Assembly (NCBI RefSeq): GCF_963676685.1
Contig: NC_092344.1
Location: forward strand, 40,058,589 to 40,122,588
Origin: Mytilus edulis
Lineage: Eukaryota > Mollusca > Bivalvia > Mytilida > Mytilidae
DNA: 64,000 nt
Direction: 5' to 3'
Positions 1-11,400 of the stretch are shown here, piece by piece. Within the stretch, counting starts at the first letter, position 1, and the number at the start of each line of letters is the position of its first letter. The notes below the pieces were generated by a model. It had not been told where the DNA came from, made no database searches, and saw only the letters and a program-made list of their open reading frames with translations. Position numbers and translations under genes: made by a program.

Positions 1-990
1 CTTTTTCAAATCTAATCCTAGCCCCCCCCCGCCTTCTATCCCTAAAAAAACCAACTGGTTAGTACGCATCTATAAAAACGCCATAATAATTATTTAAGGA
101 AACCCCTAGCATTGTTAGCTTATATAGAGGAAAGACCATTCGGCCATCGCTGTTAATTTTCCTATTGTCATTTTCTTATGAAACGGTTGGCGAATTTCAA
201 CCAACCTTTCCAGGAATAAATAAAATGCAAAATATCTGTTAAGGTGTAAATGCAAAGTCATTATGTAATGCTTTTGAAACTCTGCGGGAATGTTCAACTG
301 ATGAGTAGTGAGTCATATTTCACACAAACCTCTTATCGTTCTAAACAGGCATTAACTATTTGCCACTGAACGTTATGCAACCAATAATCAATCAATCACA
401 AACACCTTACAAAGAAAATACAAATTGAGCTGAAACTGTTTAAATTAAGACAAAGTTGGAAGGAAATAAAGGAAGAAAAGTCATGCCCTCAAAGCTATGT
501 GACCGGGAGTATAAATTTTCTAAACTAAAATGCAACATGATTCGAGTTGAATTGTATAAAAGCCATGTCTATGTGTTTTAAAACAGACCCCGTCAGATAA
601 AAATTTAGGTGGCAAACAACTGGATCAAAATACATACACTTCTTTGTGTGCTTTTCATACCTATATAAAAATTACCGTTACATATATTCACGAGCAGGTA
701 TTTGTAAAGCAGATTATAATACTTAAGATTATTTGCAACTTCTATCAATTTTGCAAGGGCTCTCCCGATATATTTACACACGCATGTACCCCGTGTCTCC
801 GTTGCATTTACATGACCGCTCCACCCCCCCCCCCCCCCCCCCCCCATCTTTTGCATTAGAGTTTCTTAAAAATATTATGGAATTTATTAATATCTATTTC
901 TTATATTTCTTATGGTAAAAATGTTTCTGAATATTCGTTCCATATGGCGGAATTGCCTCCAAAAGTATCACTGCAGTTTTTAAAGAATAT
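1..990. other. Gene-free AT-rich stretch with SINE-like tail and poly-C tract
   Basis: I see no gene here. Around 355-400 there is a short segment ending in an (ATCA)n-type tail that resembles the 3' end of the segments at about 43155-43200 and 16100-16140, so it is probably a truncated SINE-like insertion. At about 823-845 there is an uninterrupted run of more than 20 cytosines. It creates overlapping proline-rich (+) and glycine-rich (-) open frames that are composition artefacts. Confidence 0.5.
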
Positions 991-1371
991 TCAATGTATA
1001 CACAGGTAATCTCTTTTGTGTAATTTGTCAACCTCAGCGTCGTGAATATACCTTTTCGTAACATGTCTATTAGGATTTGATATTTGAATGGTACCGGGGT
1101 TTAAATGTTCTGTTTTATTTACATCTATAACAGAGTTGTTATTGCAATCTTTTTTTCCTTGTTTCTCCATTAAAATCACCTCTTCGAAAATTTTGTTTAG
1201 CTCATTTAAATTTACATCTTTCCCGTTTATTTGACATTCCTTCATTTTAAGTACAATGACCGGAAGATCTGTTTCACAAAATATGTTCAGTCCTTTTCCA
1301 TTAATAAGTACAGAAGATGTTGTGAAATATATATTAATACAATAAGATTTACGCTTGATAGATCTTCCCAA
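991..1371 (-). pseudogene. Possible retroelement ORF fragment
   Basis: An open frame of about 126 codons runs on the minus strand. It begins at a TTG rather than an ATG, so it is an open stretch and not a demonstrated start. Its first part reads INIYFTTSSVLINGKGL and continues with a CETDLPVIVLKM segment. This recalls the 'Y-H/F-TTS-x-L-V/I-N-G-K' block I associate with ORF1-like proteins of non-LTR retroelements in invertebrates. Upstream, a second frame overlaps it at 1287-1475 and carries basic residues (KMPLKNKLKFPKKVLIRW), as if one frameshift had broken a longer frame. There is no catalytic domain. The family call is tentative. Confidence 0.3.
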
Positions 1372-1509
1372 CGAATCAAAACCTTTTTCGGAAACTTTAA
1401 TTTGTTCTTCAACGGCATTTTTATTATTCTAATCGCTGATTGGAATAAATGCGATTTCTCTGTTATCTCCTCCATTTGTATTCAGATGTTCATAATAGTA
1501 TGTGCATGG

Positions 1510-1811
1510 TTAACCCTCTTGCTGCCGACCGTTTTTCAAGGTTGCATTTCATATGCCGGAAAATACGACAGAACAACGTCTGTGACGTAACATGCCAAAC
1601 AACGACGTCATTCGATATATGACGTCACGACATAATGACCAATACATTTGGGACCCACTGGAGAAAACATAACTCTGTTTTATCTTCGGTATTTTAATTG
1701 AAAGAGATACAGCATTGATGAGAAGCTTGCATAAATTTATCCATGGACATATGTGTCCCTCCGGCACTGCCGGTTTGGACATATGTGTCCCTCCGGCAGC
1801 AAGAGGGTTAA
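1510..1811. mobile_element. TTAA-flanked MITE (piggyBac-like ends)
   Basis: The element begins TTAACCCTCTTGCTGCCG and ends with its reverse complement. This gives terminal inverted repeats of about 17-18 bp starting with CCC immediately inside TTAA. TTAA targets and CCC ends are the known signature of piggyBac-type elements. No transposase is encoded. Internally there are two TGACGTCA-type motifs at about 1596-1625 and a direct repeat of GGACATATGTGTCCCTCC at about 1744 and 1773. The right TTAA is followed at once by CCCTTAGAGTGCCACGG, which looks like the end of a second such element without a visible partner. Confidence 0.6.
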
Positions 1812-2272
1812 CCCTTAGAGTGCCACGGTTTTTTTTTCGTAAACTACCGTTGAGTGCCAAGGAATAGGCCCTTGATTTCAAATTCCAACGGAAAACGTCA
1901 CAAAGGAAGCGTAACAATGCATAACGTCATGCAATTGTTTCCGTATGGACGCAATTCTGTTTCGACGGTCGACGTTTGTTAGTTAGATTTTTGTTTGATA
2001 ATAAACGAAAATGGTCAATCTAACGGATGTTTAAGAAATATGCAAAGTTGATATACCTATTAGAGCAGAACATATATATAAAAAAAAGGATGCAAGAATT
2101 TTTATAATTCTTGGGAAAGAGCGAATTTAATATTCTTCAGAAAGAAGTACATAAATAAATCAAATTATTAAATGATATGAGCAAATAAGCCCTAATACGG
2201 ATAAATCAGCATGTGCAATACTAAAAACGTTTCACTGTCGATATAAATCAAGATTTAATATTGCTCTTCGAA

Positions 2273-2600
2273 CAGGGCCAATACGGAAAAAAACAGGGCC
2301 AATACAGAAAAAAGCGGGAAAAAAACCGTATTAGCCCTAGGGCTAATACAGGACGTTCACTTCCGGTTTTCAATTTTATTACGCCATTAATTAACTCTGG
2401 AAGTATCGTTATGCATAAAAACATTTGTATAATATTTTTTAAATTAAAGTCATAAAATAAACAGGTTAAATGATGTGCAATGTTTTGTAATGTCTTAAAG
2501 TTTTGAAACGGAAAAAACGAGGGCCAATACGGAAAAAAGCGGGAAAAAAGCTGTATTGGCCCATGGGCTAATACGGGACGTTCACTTCCGGTTTTTAATT
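2273..2600. repeat. Two direct copies of a GGGCCAATACGG palindromic unit
   Basis: Copies at about 2273-2371 and 2519-2598 share GGGCCAATACGG, an A-rich GCGGGAAAAAA spacer, an inverted GTATTGGCCC/GTATTAGCCC half, and the tail GGACGTTCACTTCCGG. Each copy can fold back on itself. The same TGTATTGGCC core recurs in the hairpin just downstream. No coding content. Confidence 0.6.
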
Positions 2601-2621
2601 CTCTTATAATCATTTAATAAA

Positions 2622-2769
2622 AGTGTTATGAACTGGCTGTTTCTGTATTGGCACTGGTATAGATTCTCGGTCAGCTGTATTGGCCCTCGACCCTACGGGT
2701 CTCGAGGCCAATACAGCAAACCTTGAATCTATACCAGTGCCAATACAGAAACAGCCAGTAAATAACACT
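2622..2769. repeat. Foldback hairpin with ~70-bp arms
   Basis: The left arm from AGTGTTATG through TGTATTGGCCCTCGA is mirrored by the right arm ending AATAACACT with only a few mismatches. The loop is a short GC-rich CCCTACGGGTC segment. It is one of several such elements in the window (10691, 11244, 12189, 19917, 63076). It encodes nothing. Confidence 0.8.
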
Positions 2770-3260
2770 ATAATATTGAGCTACATGTACGTCGGATAGA
2801 AATCGATCTTATGCAAATGTATATCAATACATCTGTTAATTTACAGAAAGTCTGTAAGTGTTTGAAAACTGAGTTGTTATAAGAACCCTACTAACAGTCC
2901 AAAATTCATCTTCTTTTTCGTATTTGAATGTTCCAAAATCAAACAAAGTCTTAAATTGAGTCTTACATACATGTACATATATACACGCACTTTCATTCGG
3001 TCGATTTTTATCCGATGCAGCTCTTAATGTTTAATTGTGTTTTCTCTAAAACTGTCTTAGAAATTGTTTTATTTGAAACTATATTTTATGTCAATACATT
3101 TTCCGTTTTATATAAAATTTACAGGAGTAAACGAATTTGTGTTTACTGTTTGATCCCTTTCAAATGTACATGTTATATATAGAGACTTTGGAATTAAGAA
3201 TTTGATGCACAATGCAATCACGACGTTACTATGCCATTCTCCTATTGAACAGAATATAGA
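2770..3260. other. Nothing recognised
   Basis: AT-rich sequence without a supportable ORF or repeat structure. Confidence 0.5.
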
Positions 3261-3261
3261 A

Positions 3262-3857
3262 CTCCACAAAGGAGTAGGTCCGGTAAGGACCGATTTTGGC
3301 CTCAAATTTTAGGTTCATCTGACGAAAGATTTTGACCACTTTTTAAACACTTAAGTGTCTATATTATTTGAATTAATTAGTTTATGTGAAAGATTTTAAC
3401 AGATTAAGTCATTAAAAACGATCCGATTCAAGCTCAAATATGAAAAATCTACCTAATTTGCCGAAAAATGTCACTTTTCAGATGGTTTTTGGTAAAAATG
3501 AAAGTGGCCGCATCCGTGTTCATCCTCAACCTTTATATATGTTATGTATTATCATAAAGTACAACTTACATTTCAATATTAAGGATGAACACGAATGCGG
3601 CCACTTTTGTTTTACACGAAAACCGTCTAAAATTTAACTGAAATGCTAGAATTATGAGGATTTCAGTAATTTAGCATGACTTAATGGTGCTAGTACCGGA
3701 TATATGTGCACTGTATTGTCAAAAACAGCCCATATTTATGTAGCAGAAGCATTCTACTGTCCAATTAATAACTAAAGGTTTACATTTTAACAATTTTGTA
3801 AAACTGCTATATTTTGGGGACAAAAAGGGGTCTTACTGAACCTACTCCTTTACAGAT
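3262..3857. mobile_element. Foldback/MITE-like element with AAAGGAGTAGG termini
   Basis: The left end AAAGGAGTAGGTCCGGTAAG and the right end, whose reverse complement reads AAAGGAGTAGGTTCAGTAAG, form imperfect terminal inverted repeats. A second, internal inverted repeat of about 26 bp is centred on the GTGGCCGCATCCGTGTTCAT block near 3503 and its complement near 3583-3609. No transposase frame is present. The short ORFs inside are by-products. Confidence 0.6.
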
Positions 3858-3942
3858 CTTACACTGTTTGGCTGATATTCAGACGAATTATTTATTTATT
3901 ATTTATACACAGTTATCGTCCTTTGATTTTCGTTGTCCACGA

Positions 3943-4197
3943 ATAGTCCTTAGTGTGGACAGTGTGTTACTTGCCAAATTTTGTTATACCCCTTCCAAAT
4001 TTATTTCTCCATGTTTTATGCCTCATATAGCAATTTGAGGGGTGAAATGACACTGTAAAAAAATTGGGAATATAGTCCTTAGTGTGGACAGTGTGTTACT
4101 TGCAAATTTTGTAATACCCCTTCCAAATTTATTTCTCCATGTTTTATGCCTCATATAGCAAGTTGGGGGTGAAATGACACTGTAAAAAAAATTGGGT
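3943..4197. repeat. Tandem duplication, ~129-bp unit, two copies
   Basis: ATAGTCCTTAGTGTGGACAG starts at 3943 and again at 4072. The following sequence is nearly identical up to GACACTGTAAAAAAA in both copies. Differences are single-base changes and indels, so the duplication is fairly recent. Confidence 0.85.
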
Positions 4198-4569
4198 CAT
4201 AAATATTAATGTAAAGTAGTGATTAGGTCCAGCTGAAAAAGGTAAAAAATTAGCACTTTGGAAGCTGTCAAAAGATTTCAAGGCCCCCTTAACATAAAAT
4301 TGTCCATATTTTGAGTTAGAGCTGATGAAGTTTTCTATAATTTTGATATAATTTGTCCCAAAAGTAGTACAACACTGTAAAAATATTATTGAGAAAGCGC
4401 AGGTGGGATTTTTTTAATTTTCATTTATTGTCTAAAAGAAATGCACTACGAAATAACTGTGTACTCGGACCAATAAACCGATGGATATAATTTGTCGTAG
4501 TGTTGTCACTGGTTCAGACGTACTTATGTTATTTATTTATTGTGTAGTACATGTTACTGTATCTTTACT

Positions 4570-4745
4570 CATAACGATCCAGCGCTCTCGTTGGATAGAT
4601 ATGTGGACTAATGGGCGGTATGGGCTTTGCTCATTGTTGAAGGTCGTACGGTGACCTATAGTTGTTAATCATTAAATGTATGTGTCATTTTGGTCTCTGG
4701 TGGACAGCTGTCTCGTTGGCAATCATACCACATCTTCTTTTTTTT
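4570..4745 (+). repeat. Mussel interspersed repeat (GCGGTATGGGCTTTGCTCAT module)
   Basis: Contains GCGGTATGGGCTTTGCTCAT, a GGTCGTACGGTGACCTATAG block and GGCAATCATACCACATCTTC, ending in a T-rich tail. I recognise this arrangement as a very common module in Mytilus DNA and transcripts. Related pieces occur in this window at about 49625-49710, 50110-50240, 59455-59545 (reverse) and 60430-60515. The exact element class is not known to me. Confidence 0.6.
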
Positions 4746-5690
4746 TTAATATTCAGACGTTATAAAAAAAAGTTTGGTGACCCTAATAGAGTATATATCA
4801 ATAACATGGACATTTCTATATCAATACTCAAGAATGCACCATTTTTAAAGAAAATTCGTAAGACAGGATTTCACCTTGGCATTGTCAGTTTCTCTTGAAC
4901 TTACGAGTTTTGTGTGATCCTTTAATATCTTCCGCACTTTTTGTTCTCATGTCATCCACAAGCAGGTGCTGATTTGACATATGATTACAACTGGGACAAC
5001 AAAAAATATTACTTATATATCTCACGCTACGCAATTTCTGCTTAGAGAAAAAAAAGTTTGACTATCAAATTGGGTGTAAGGCCACATTTAAAAATATTTT
5101 GGTTTGCCCAAACCCTACCCAAAGGTTGAGACAGTGGGTAGGTAGGTAGGCATTTTTTTTTTTTTTTTGAAAAAAGAGAAATTGAAGTATCGGGTGTCTA
5201 TTAGTCTTAATGCCTATCTGATTAAAAAAAAACTTCTTCAAATCAGTACAATAAAAGAATTTGAGTAGGCAGCTTTTTTCTGGGTTTTCCTGGTTGGTAC
5301 AGGCATTTCCAAATGTAGAAAATGGTGAATTGAACCTGATTTTATAGCGCTTAACCTCTCACTTTTATGACAGTCGCATCATATATTGTATTTTAATATG
5401 AATGTTAACTATATGCATGTATTTTGTTTGAGGGCCTCAATGAAAATTAGACTAGTTGTAGTTGAGTTAACCTCTTTGAATAAAGAATTTACTATTATTT
5501 TATGATTATAAATAAATAAATTCTTTATTTGCAAAACAAACAAAAACCAATTTTGGTTATGGCAAATAAATTATTATTATTATTATTATTATACAGTTAC
5601 AGGGGAAGTAATGGACGTTACTGGACCAACGTAAATTGCGCGACGTCAAACTGTGACTTATCGGGAAAAGATGCAGTTTTCAACTGATTT
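4746..5690. other. No gene; homopolymers and (ATT)n microsatellite
   Basis: AT-rich DNA with several A or T runs and a TTA/ATT trinucleotide run near 5567-5592. No ORF worth annotating. Confidence 0.5.
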
Positions 5691-5693
5691 TTA

Positions 5694-6495
5694 TACGCCC
5701 GTTCAAATTTGACGGGACGTATTATGGTATACAAATGTCCGGCGTCCGTCTGTCCAGTGTAAACATGTCGCACCGTTACTTAAGAGCGACTTATCCAAAT
5801 TTCATGAAACTTAACATAGTTGCTTCTTATGATGATCAAACGATCTGTATACTTTTTGATGAAAATAAAATTCAAACCTTTTGAGTTAAAGGGCTTTGTA
5901 ACTAAAACAGGGGTGTGGTTTTTTTTCACATGTCACGCCGTATCTCAAAAACGATTTATAATTATTGCTTAAAACTTTACACATTTCTTAATTATATTAA
6001 TCTGAAGATCTCTATACTTTTTAATGATGATTTAAAATCTTATTTTTGAGTTATTGAGTATTTTGTAAAAAAAAAAAGGGGAAGGGGTTTTCACATGTTG
6101 TGCCGTATCTCAAAAGTGATTTATGATTATTGCTCAAAACTTTACACACTTCTAAGTTATATTAATCCTAAGATCTGTAATACTTTTTGGTTTTGATTCA
6201 AAATTTTATATTGAGTGTTTTGTAAAAAAAAAAAGGAGGGGGGAGGGTTAACATGTCGCACTGTATCTCAAAAACAATTTATGATTATTGCTTAAAACTT
6301 AACACACTTCTTAGTTGTATTAATCTAAAGATCTGTATACTTTTTGGTGATTATAAATTTTTAATTTTGAGTTATTGATTTTTTTGTTAAAATGGGGGTT
6401 TGAACATGTCGCGCCTTATGTCAGAAACTTTATGATTATTGCATAAACATTAACACATAAGACGACGGGCGTATCATGCGCTTATGGCGCAGCTG
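5694..6495. mobile_element. Molluscan repeat with ~157-bp internal subrepeats and ACGCCCGTC ends
   Basis: It starts with a TATACGCCCGTTC end followed by GACGGGACGTATTATGGTAT. It finishes GACGGGCGTATCATGCGCTT, so the ends are inverted relative to one another. Between them, the block CATGTCGC(G/A)CCGTATCTCAA, then TTATGATTATTGCTTAAAAC, then ATTAATCTAAAGATCTGTAT recurs at about 5931, 6094, 6251 and (truncated) 6405, with a more diverged first copy near 5766. No protein frame is preserved. Confidence 0.65.
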
Positions 6496-6799
6496 TTTAT
6501 TATCATTCAAACTGATATAACTTGAAAACGAGTTAATGGGCTCCTCTTTTTTTAAATGACATTTTGTTTGATTACGTATGAAGATTGTGTGTACCAATTT
6601 TCGTGAAAAAGTCAATAGTGCTTTTTTTTTAAATTTGACCAAATTACTCATCAGTTATCGTTTTTTCATTCAAGATCAAGATTGTATCTCAACATTTCTT
6701 AAAATCACGAATTTCTGTTATTTTATGATGTTGGGTAAAATCACTTTAGTTTCCGGAACCCTATCCCCCCCCCCCCCCCCCATAAAAATCAAATGGTAG

Positions 6800-8140
6800 C
6801 TCCCTATAAAGAATAAAAAGCCCAAAACTGCAACATGAATAAATAATACAGTCAGTGAGTTTTTAGACAAGTGTTTGGTTGCAAAATTTCACTAGCTCTT
6901 TATTAATTTCGATATGTGAAATTATAGACGGTTTAATATAAATCAGTGTAAGAAAAACACTTCATTGTAAAACTAACTGAATTGTCATCTCGTCCATATA
7001 CTAGTTCATTATAAATAAGAAGATGCGATATGAGATATGAGTGCTATCTAGACAACTATCCAACAAAGTCGCAGTGTATAAATACATTTGTCTGCCGTCG
7101 CACTGCCTTTGAAAAATTAGCGGGGAAATATAACGTTATTTCCCGAAACGTCTTAATTTTTGGCGCAATTTGTGAGGCTTACGGAAGGGATTTAGTAAAC
7201 AATATCATATTTCTCGATTTTTCTCAAAAACGAGTACGGTGACAAATATTTTTCAAACCGTTATGACGTTCCATTTTTTTCAAAGAATAACATATCTTAC
7301 TTTGGCCAAATCGACACCGTTAGAAATATTTTAATAAATTAAAAATGTGCATTTCAAATGTTCATTTCTTGCCGTTGTTTGAGTCCATCATAACGTTTTG
7401 GCTTTATTTGAGTAAGAATTAATGCTTTAAATGGTAAATTTAGATTTTTCTAACCATCTTGAATTATTTTGCTTTAATTTGAGCCCCATTAAAAAAGTAT
7501 ATGTTGATTAAAAAATCATATTTAATTTTTCCAAATTGAAGAATGAAATATCTTCAAGGGAAAAAATTCTCACCGTCAAAAATAAACTGTTGGATATGCC
7601 CTTAATAGTGCTATTAGAGTACGATAAATCATATTTAAACGGTTCTATTTCTATCTTTAACCTCAGTGTAGCTTAAATAGATATAATATCGTCCGAATTT
7701 AAGATCAAATCAAAGTAAAACATAGTTTTTGAGTTCTGTAGAATTCACCGCTTTCTAAATAAGGAATCGTATCGGAAAATTGTAGAAAATCTTCCGAGTC
7801 GTGTCAAATTTTCACAGTCAAGTTCACTGATGAAACCCTTTCTATGCTAAAAAAGTAAAAACTAATCAAAAACTATCCATTGATTGAGATGCATAGTCTG
7901 TCATGTATTTACTACATAGAAACTATGTAGTTAAACACTTAAATGAAGATACAGTTGTATTGCCGCAGTGCACGTGGGAAAACGAAAAGATGAAGTTGAC
8001 AGAGAGCCTACAGAAGACTGGTCGATGAATATGAAAAAAATGAAAACATCCCATTTGAAAATACAAATATCATAAGAGTTGCTATAAATATTTCAAAAGT
8101 AAGCACAACCTATCATCTTCTGTTTTGTCTGTACAAAGAC
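6800..8140. other. Nothing recognised
   Basis: AT-rich sequence. Short open frames (for example 7030-7242) show no conserved-looking motif. A C-run of about 17 bases sits just upstream at 6765-6781. Confidence 0.45.
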
Positions 8141-8141
8141 T

Positions 8142-8465
8142 TTGTACTACATGTACCAATTCTACCGACCAGTCTCTTCTCATATATCAACGAGGGCAGT
8201 AGATTTACAACTCATTCTGATTTGTCTCGTTTTTTTTATTTTGCAAATGTATAAAGCCTATAAGCAAGTTACACAACTTCATAAGGTATCCTCTAAGGAG
8301 CAAACTCAAGCTGTATTGAGTGTTACTACATATATCTCCTACAATGATCTGATTTACAAAATAACTCATGATAATTTTATTATTAAATCTTTATACCATC
8401 GAGCTTGCATCGCTAAATATTTGCTACAAAATTTGAAATCAGAAAGTAAAGAGCTATATATGTAA
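8142..8465 (+). pseudogene. Uncertain ORF with a YHRxC motif
   Basis: An open frame of 107 codons ends in a stretch containing SLYHRACIAKYLLQNLK. The YHRxC spacing recalls a motif (YHRKCY) found in several transposon-derived invertebrate proteins. Codon use is AT-rich like the surroundings, and I see no splice context or promoter. It could equally be chance. Confidence 0.2.
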
Positions 8466-8955
8466 TTCTGAACACTTTATGCAGCTACTAGTATTTTACG
8501 GAAGCAAATTTAGGGTAAAGTTGTAATCCAATCAGATGAATATCCATTATCTAAAAAAAAATTCACTGGATTATTCAATTGCAATTATGCCACCTGCTTT
8601 AAAAACATTTCTGTATTGTCTTTTGAATGATGGCGCATCTGCGGCAGTGCATAAAGCGTACGATATTCCTATTGACAAAGTTCTTAGATGTATGGCTTTA
8701 GTAGAATGTATATAATCTATAAATATTTTTTTTAAATCTTTTTCATTTAGGTTTATCATTACAAATGCACCGTATTTATGGACACACCTTTGATAACTAT
8801 TAACAGGTTTGACTGATCAGGAGATTAGAACAATTGAAAATGGGGCAAACATTCTACATGGCATTATTTTTCTTCTGGGGGTCAAAATTTTATCCAAGAC
8901 AATGTCGACCTACATGTAACTACAGAAACAATAAAAGTTCTCCGTATGACTTTGC

Positions 8956-9500
8956 TTGGCTAAAAGGCAACATCGGTCCGGTATGATGTCATCCAACTTT
9001 CTACATGATTTGATCTGTTTACGCATTGGTTTAGGTATAGGGGGAGGGTTGAGATTTTCAAAAAATGTTAAACCCGCCTCAATTTTGCGCCTGTCCCAAG
9101 TCAGGAGCACCTGGCCTTTCTTTTGTAGTGTTGTGTCGTTGTTCTCCTCTTATATTTAATGCGTTTCCCTCAGTTTTAGTTTGTTACCCCGATTTTGATT
9201 TTTGTCCATGGATTTATGAGTTTGAACATCGGTATACTACTGTTGCCTTTATTTAGTTTTGTATGATTTTTTATTTTAATTTCTTGAGTATATTTCGAAG
9301 CTTAGTATGATGTCCATTATCATTTCAAACTAGTACATTTTTGTTTAGGGGCCAGCTGAAGAACGCCTCCGGGTTTGGGAGTTTCTTGCTGCATTGATGA
9401 CCCATTGGTGGTCTTCGGTCGTTTCCTGCTTTTTGAACGGGTTGGTGTCTCTTTGACAAATCCCTCATGTACATTCCTAAAAATTAATTCAATCTGTATA
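8956..9500 (+). mobile_element. Composite copy of the Penelope-like 3' tail
   Basis: The blocks GTATAGGGGGAGGGTTGAGA, TTTTGCGCCTGTCCCAAGTC and GGGGCCAGCTGA...CGCCTCCGGGT occur in the same order as in the tail downstream of the reverse transcriptase at 15480-15800. Between them is a module ending TATACTACTGTTGCCTTTA. That module appears independently in reverse orientation at about 25508 and 50939 and in forward orientation near 32840. No reverse transcriptase frame is attached here. Confidence 0.65.
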
Positions 9501-9559
9501 TAGAAGATCTTGTGTCCGCTTTGAGCAAAACCTCTGCTGTACTGATATATGCTCATGCC

Positions 9560-10690
9560 AAGGAAGTTGTCTTTGTATGGATATGTTGACCGATAAGAAT
9601 GATGAGATTACAAGTTAAAATTAAGCTATAATATTCCGATATCGCAATATTCCGACAACTAAATGGTCCAACATCCCATTGGTCCGACGTTTTGGTCATT
9701 TAGGTTATACGCTATTACGGGATTTTAACATAAGAAAGCCAAATAAAAGGTTCAATATAAGGATAACCTTCTCCTCCGTTTGAAGCCGTGAAACAAGATA
9801 TAAAAAAGTAATACTTAGTGACAAAGTAGCCGAACGTCATCACTAACGTAATTTAAAAAAAGTACAAACTACTTTGTCAAGTGTTGTTTGATTAATTAGA
9901 TATCTCAAGATACACGGCGGCCGACTAAAGTAAAATCAAACACAGACTGACGTACAATGAGTGATCATATTTTCCTTGTGATGTTTTATATTAAAATTTT
10001 AAATTTGTTGATATAAATATACTAGTAGCACTTTACTCATTTTAGTAATGTTAGTTAGTACTCTTATCATATCTGATTTAGTGATGTAAATGAAATGATC
10101 CAGACTCAACATATTGCATAACAATAATAAAAAAAAATCTGCCCTATGGTTGTCTGATCTTGAAGCGGTTGGCAGGCTTTCAAACTAACAGGAGATCATA
10201 CGCTTCCTCAATTTTAATGTACAGCTCATCATGGGACTTTTCTGAACAATTAAAAATACGTCATATGTTATATTTTCCCCTTGTTTCAAATATATTGTTT
10301 CTGATTATTTATATCAAATTTGCAGATATATGTTTGTAAATACGTGCAATCAAATGATATGGAGGTATTAAAAGATTTAGATAATGCAAGGGCGACTACA
10401 GATACATTTGTATGACTTAATGGTTGATTTTCAAAGACTCCGAGAGAAAACGTTACGTAACATGCGTTACCGTTAAAATCAACCAAAATTAATTAATACT
10501 ATGATAGAAATATATTTTCCCAACAGTAATACAGCATTCCTATGAAAATATTTCGTTTTTGCATTTGTTTTGACTCGATTTTTCTACTGGAAGTCTCAAT
10601 GGTCTGGTAAATGCGTAATAAGATCATTTCTGATATTATGTACTAATATACTTTTAAATTTGACAGTATACCCATGCAATAAATATAGAA
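9560..10690. other. Nothing recognised
   Basis: No gene or clear repeat. Only short frames without recognisable content. Confidence 0.45.
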
Positions 10691-10825
10691 CAATACATGG
10701 CATAATCCGTATCGCATGCTGTATCACCACGAGAAACCACTATCAGTCCCGTGGGCCGAAGGTCCCGAGGGCTGACATTGGTCGAGTGGTTATACAGCAT
10801 GCGATATGGATTTTGCCATGTATTG
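10691..10825. repeat. Foldback hairpin, ~53-bp arms
   Basis: The left arm AATACATGGCATAATCCGTA... is the near-complement of the right arm ending TTTTGCCATGTATT. The loop is GC-rich (GGGCCGAAGGTCCCGAGGG). It is the first hairpin of an alternating hairpin/spacer array that continues to about 12335. Confidence 0.8.
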
Positions 10826-11243
10826 ATCTGTTTATCGTATAATATTATTAATTCGTATATTTTAACAAATTTGATTCGTCTAGGGATAGTCACATGTTAA
10901 ACTATATTTTCGAAGGTACAGATAAAACGGAGAATGGCAAAAAGCATATTGCACAGAGCATATTGCACGGCTATTTTTAGAATATCTAAAAACCGATTTA
11001 CTTTGTGACGTTATGTAATGAATTTCAGTATATCGTTAAACGGTTTGAAACAAATGTTATCTGTGATCGATTATTTGACGAAAAAAATCTTCAAATACAT
11101 AAGTTGTCAAACAAACAAAAAAAGTAAATTACATAACAACTAATATGTTGTTATTGTCGAGGAGACAATATGATATCTATAAAATTCAAACAAAATCAAA
11201 TGACTATTTTGATACAAATATATTCATAATGGTCTGAAATTAA

Positions 11244-11400
11244 TAATATAACAAATATAGCCTTTGTATGTGGTCAATACAGGATATATCGACCCAAAGA
11301 AGTCTATCGACCTCGGACTTCGTCCTCAGTCAATATACTTCTTTCAGGTCAATATATCCTTGTATCGACCTCAAACAAAGGCTATATTTGTATTATATTA
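11244..11400. repeat. Foldback hairpin between the two spacer copies
   Basis: The arms run from TAATATAACAAATATAGCC to the mirror GGCTATATTTGTATTATATT. They include an internal inverted GTCAATA...TATATCGAC segment and a CTCGGACTTCGTCCTCAG centre. Its stem is unrelated to that of the hairpin at 10691, but it matches the one at 12189. Confidence 0.75.

Noticed and set aside
605..918. Overlapping ORFs with poly-Pro (+) and poly-Gly (-)
   Set aside because: They are created by the homopolymer C run and have no other coding character.
2248..2613. 121-codon minus ORF with repeated TGSERPVLA
   Set aside because: The internal repetition reflects the GGGCCAATACGG direct repeats, not a protein.
9320..9556. 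78-codon minus ORF
   Set aside because: Lies in the retroelement tail module, which occurs elsewhere without this frame conserved.
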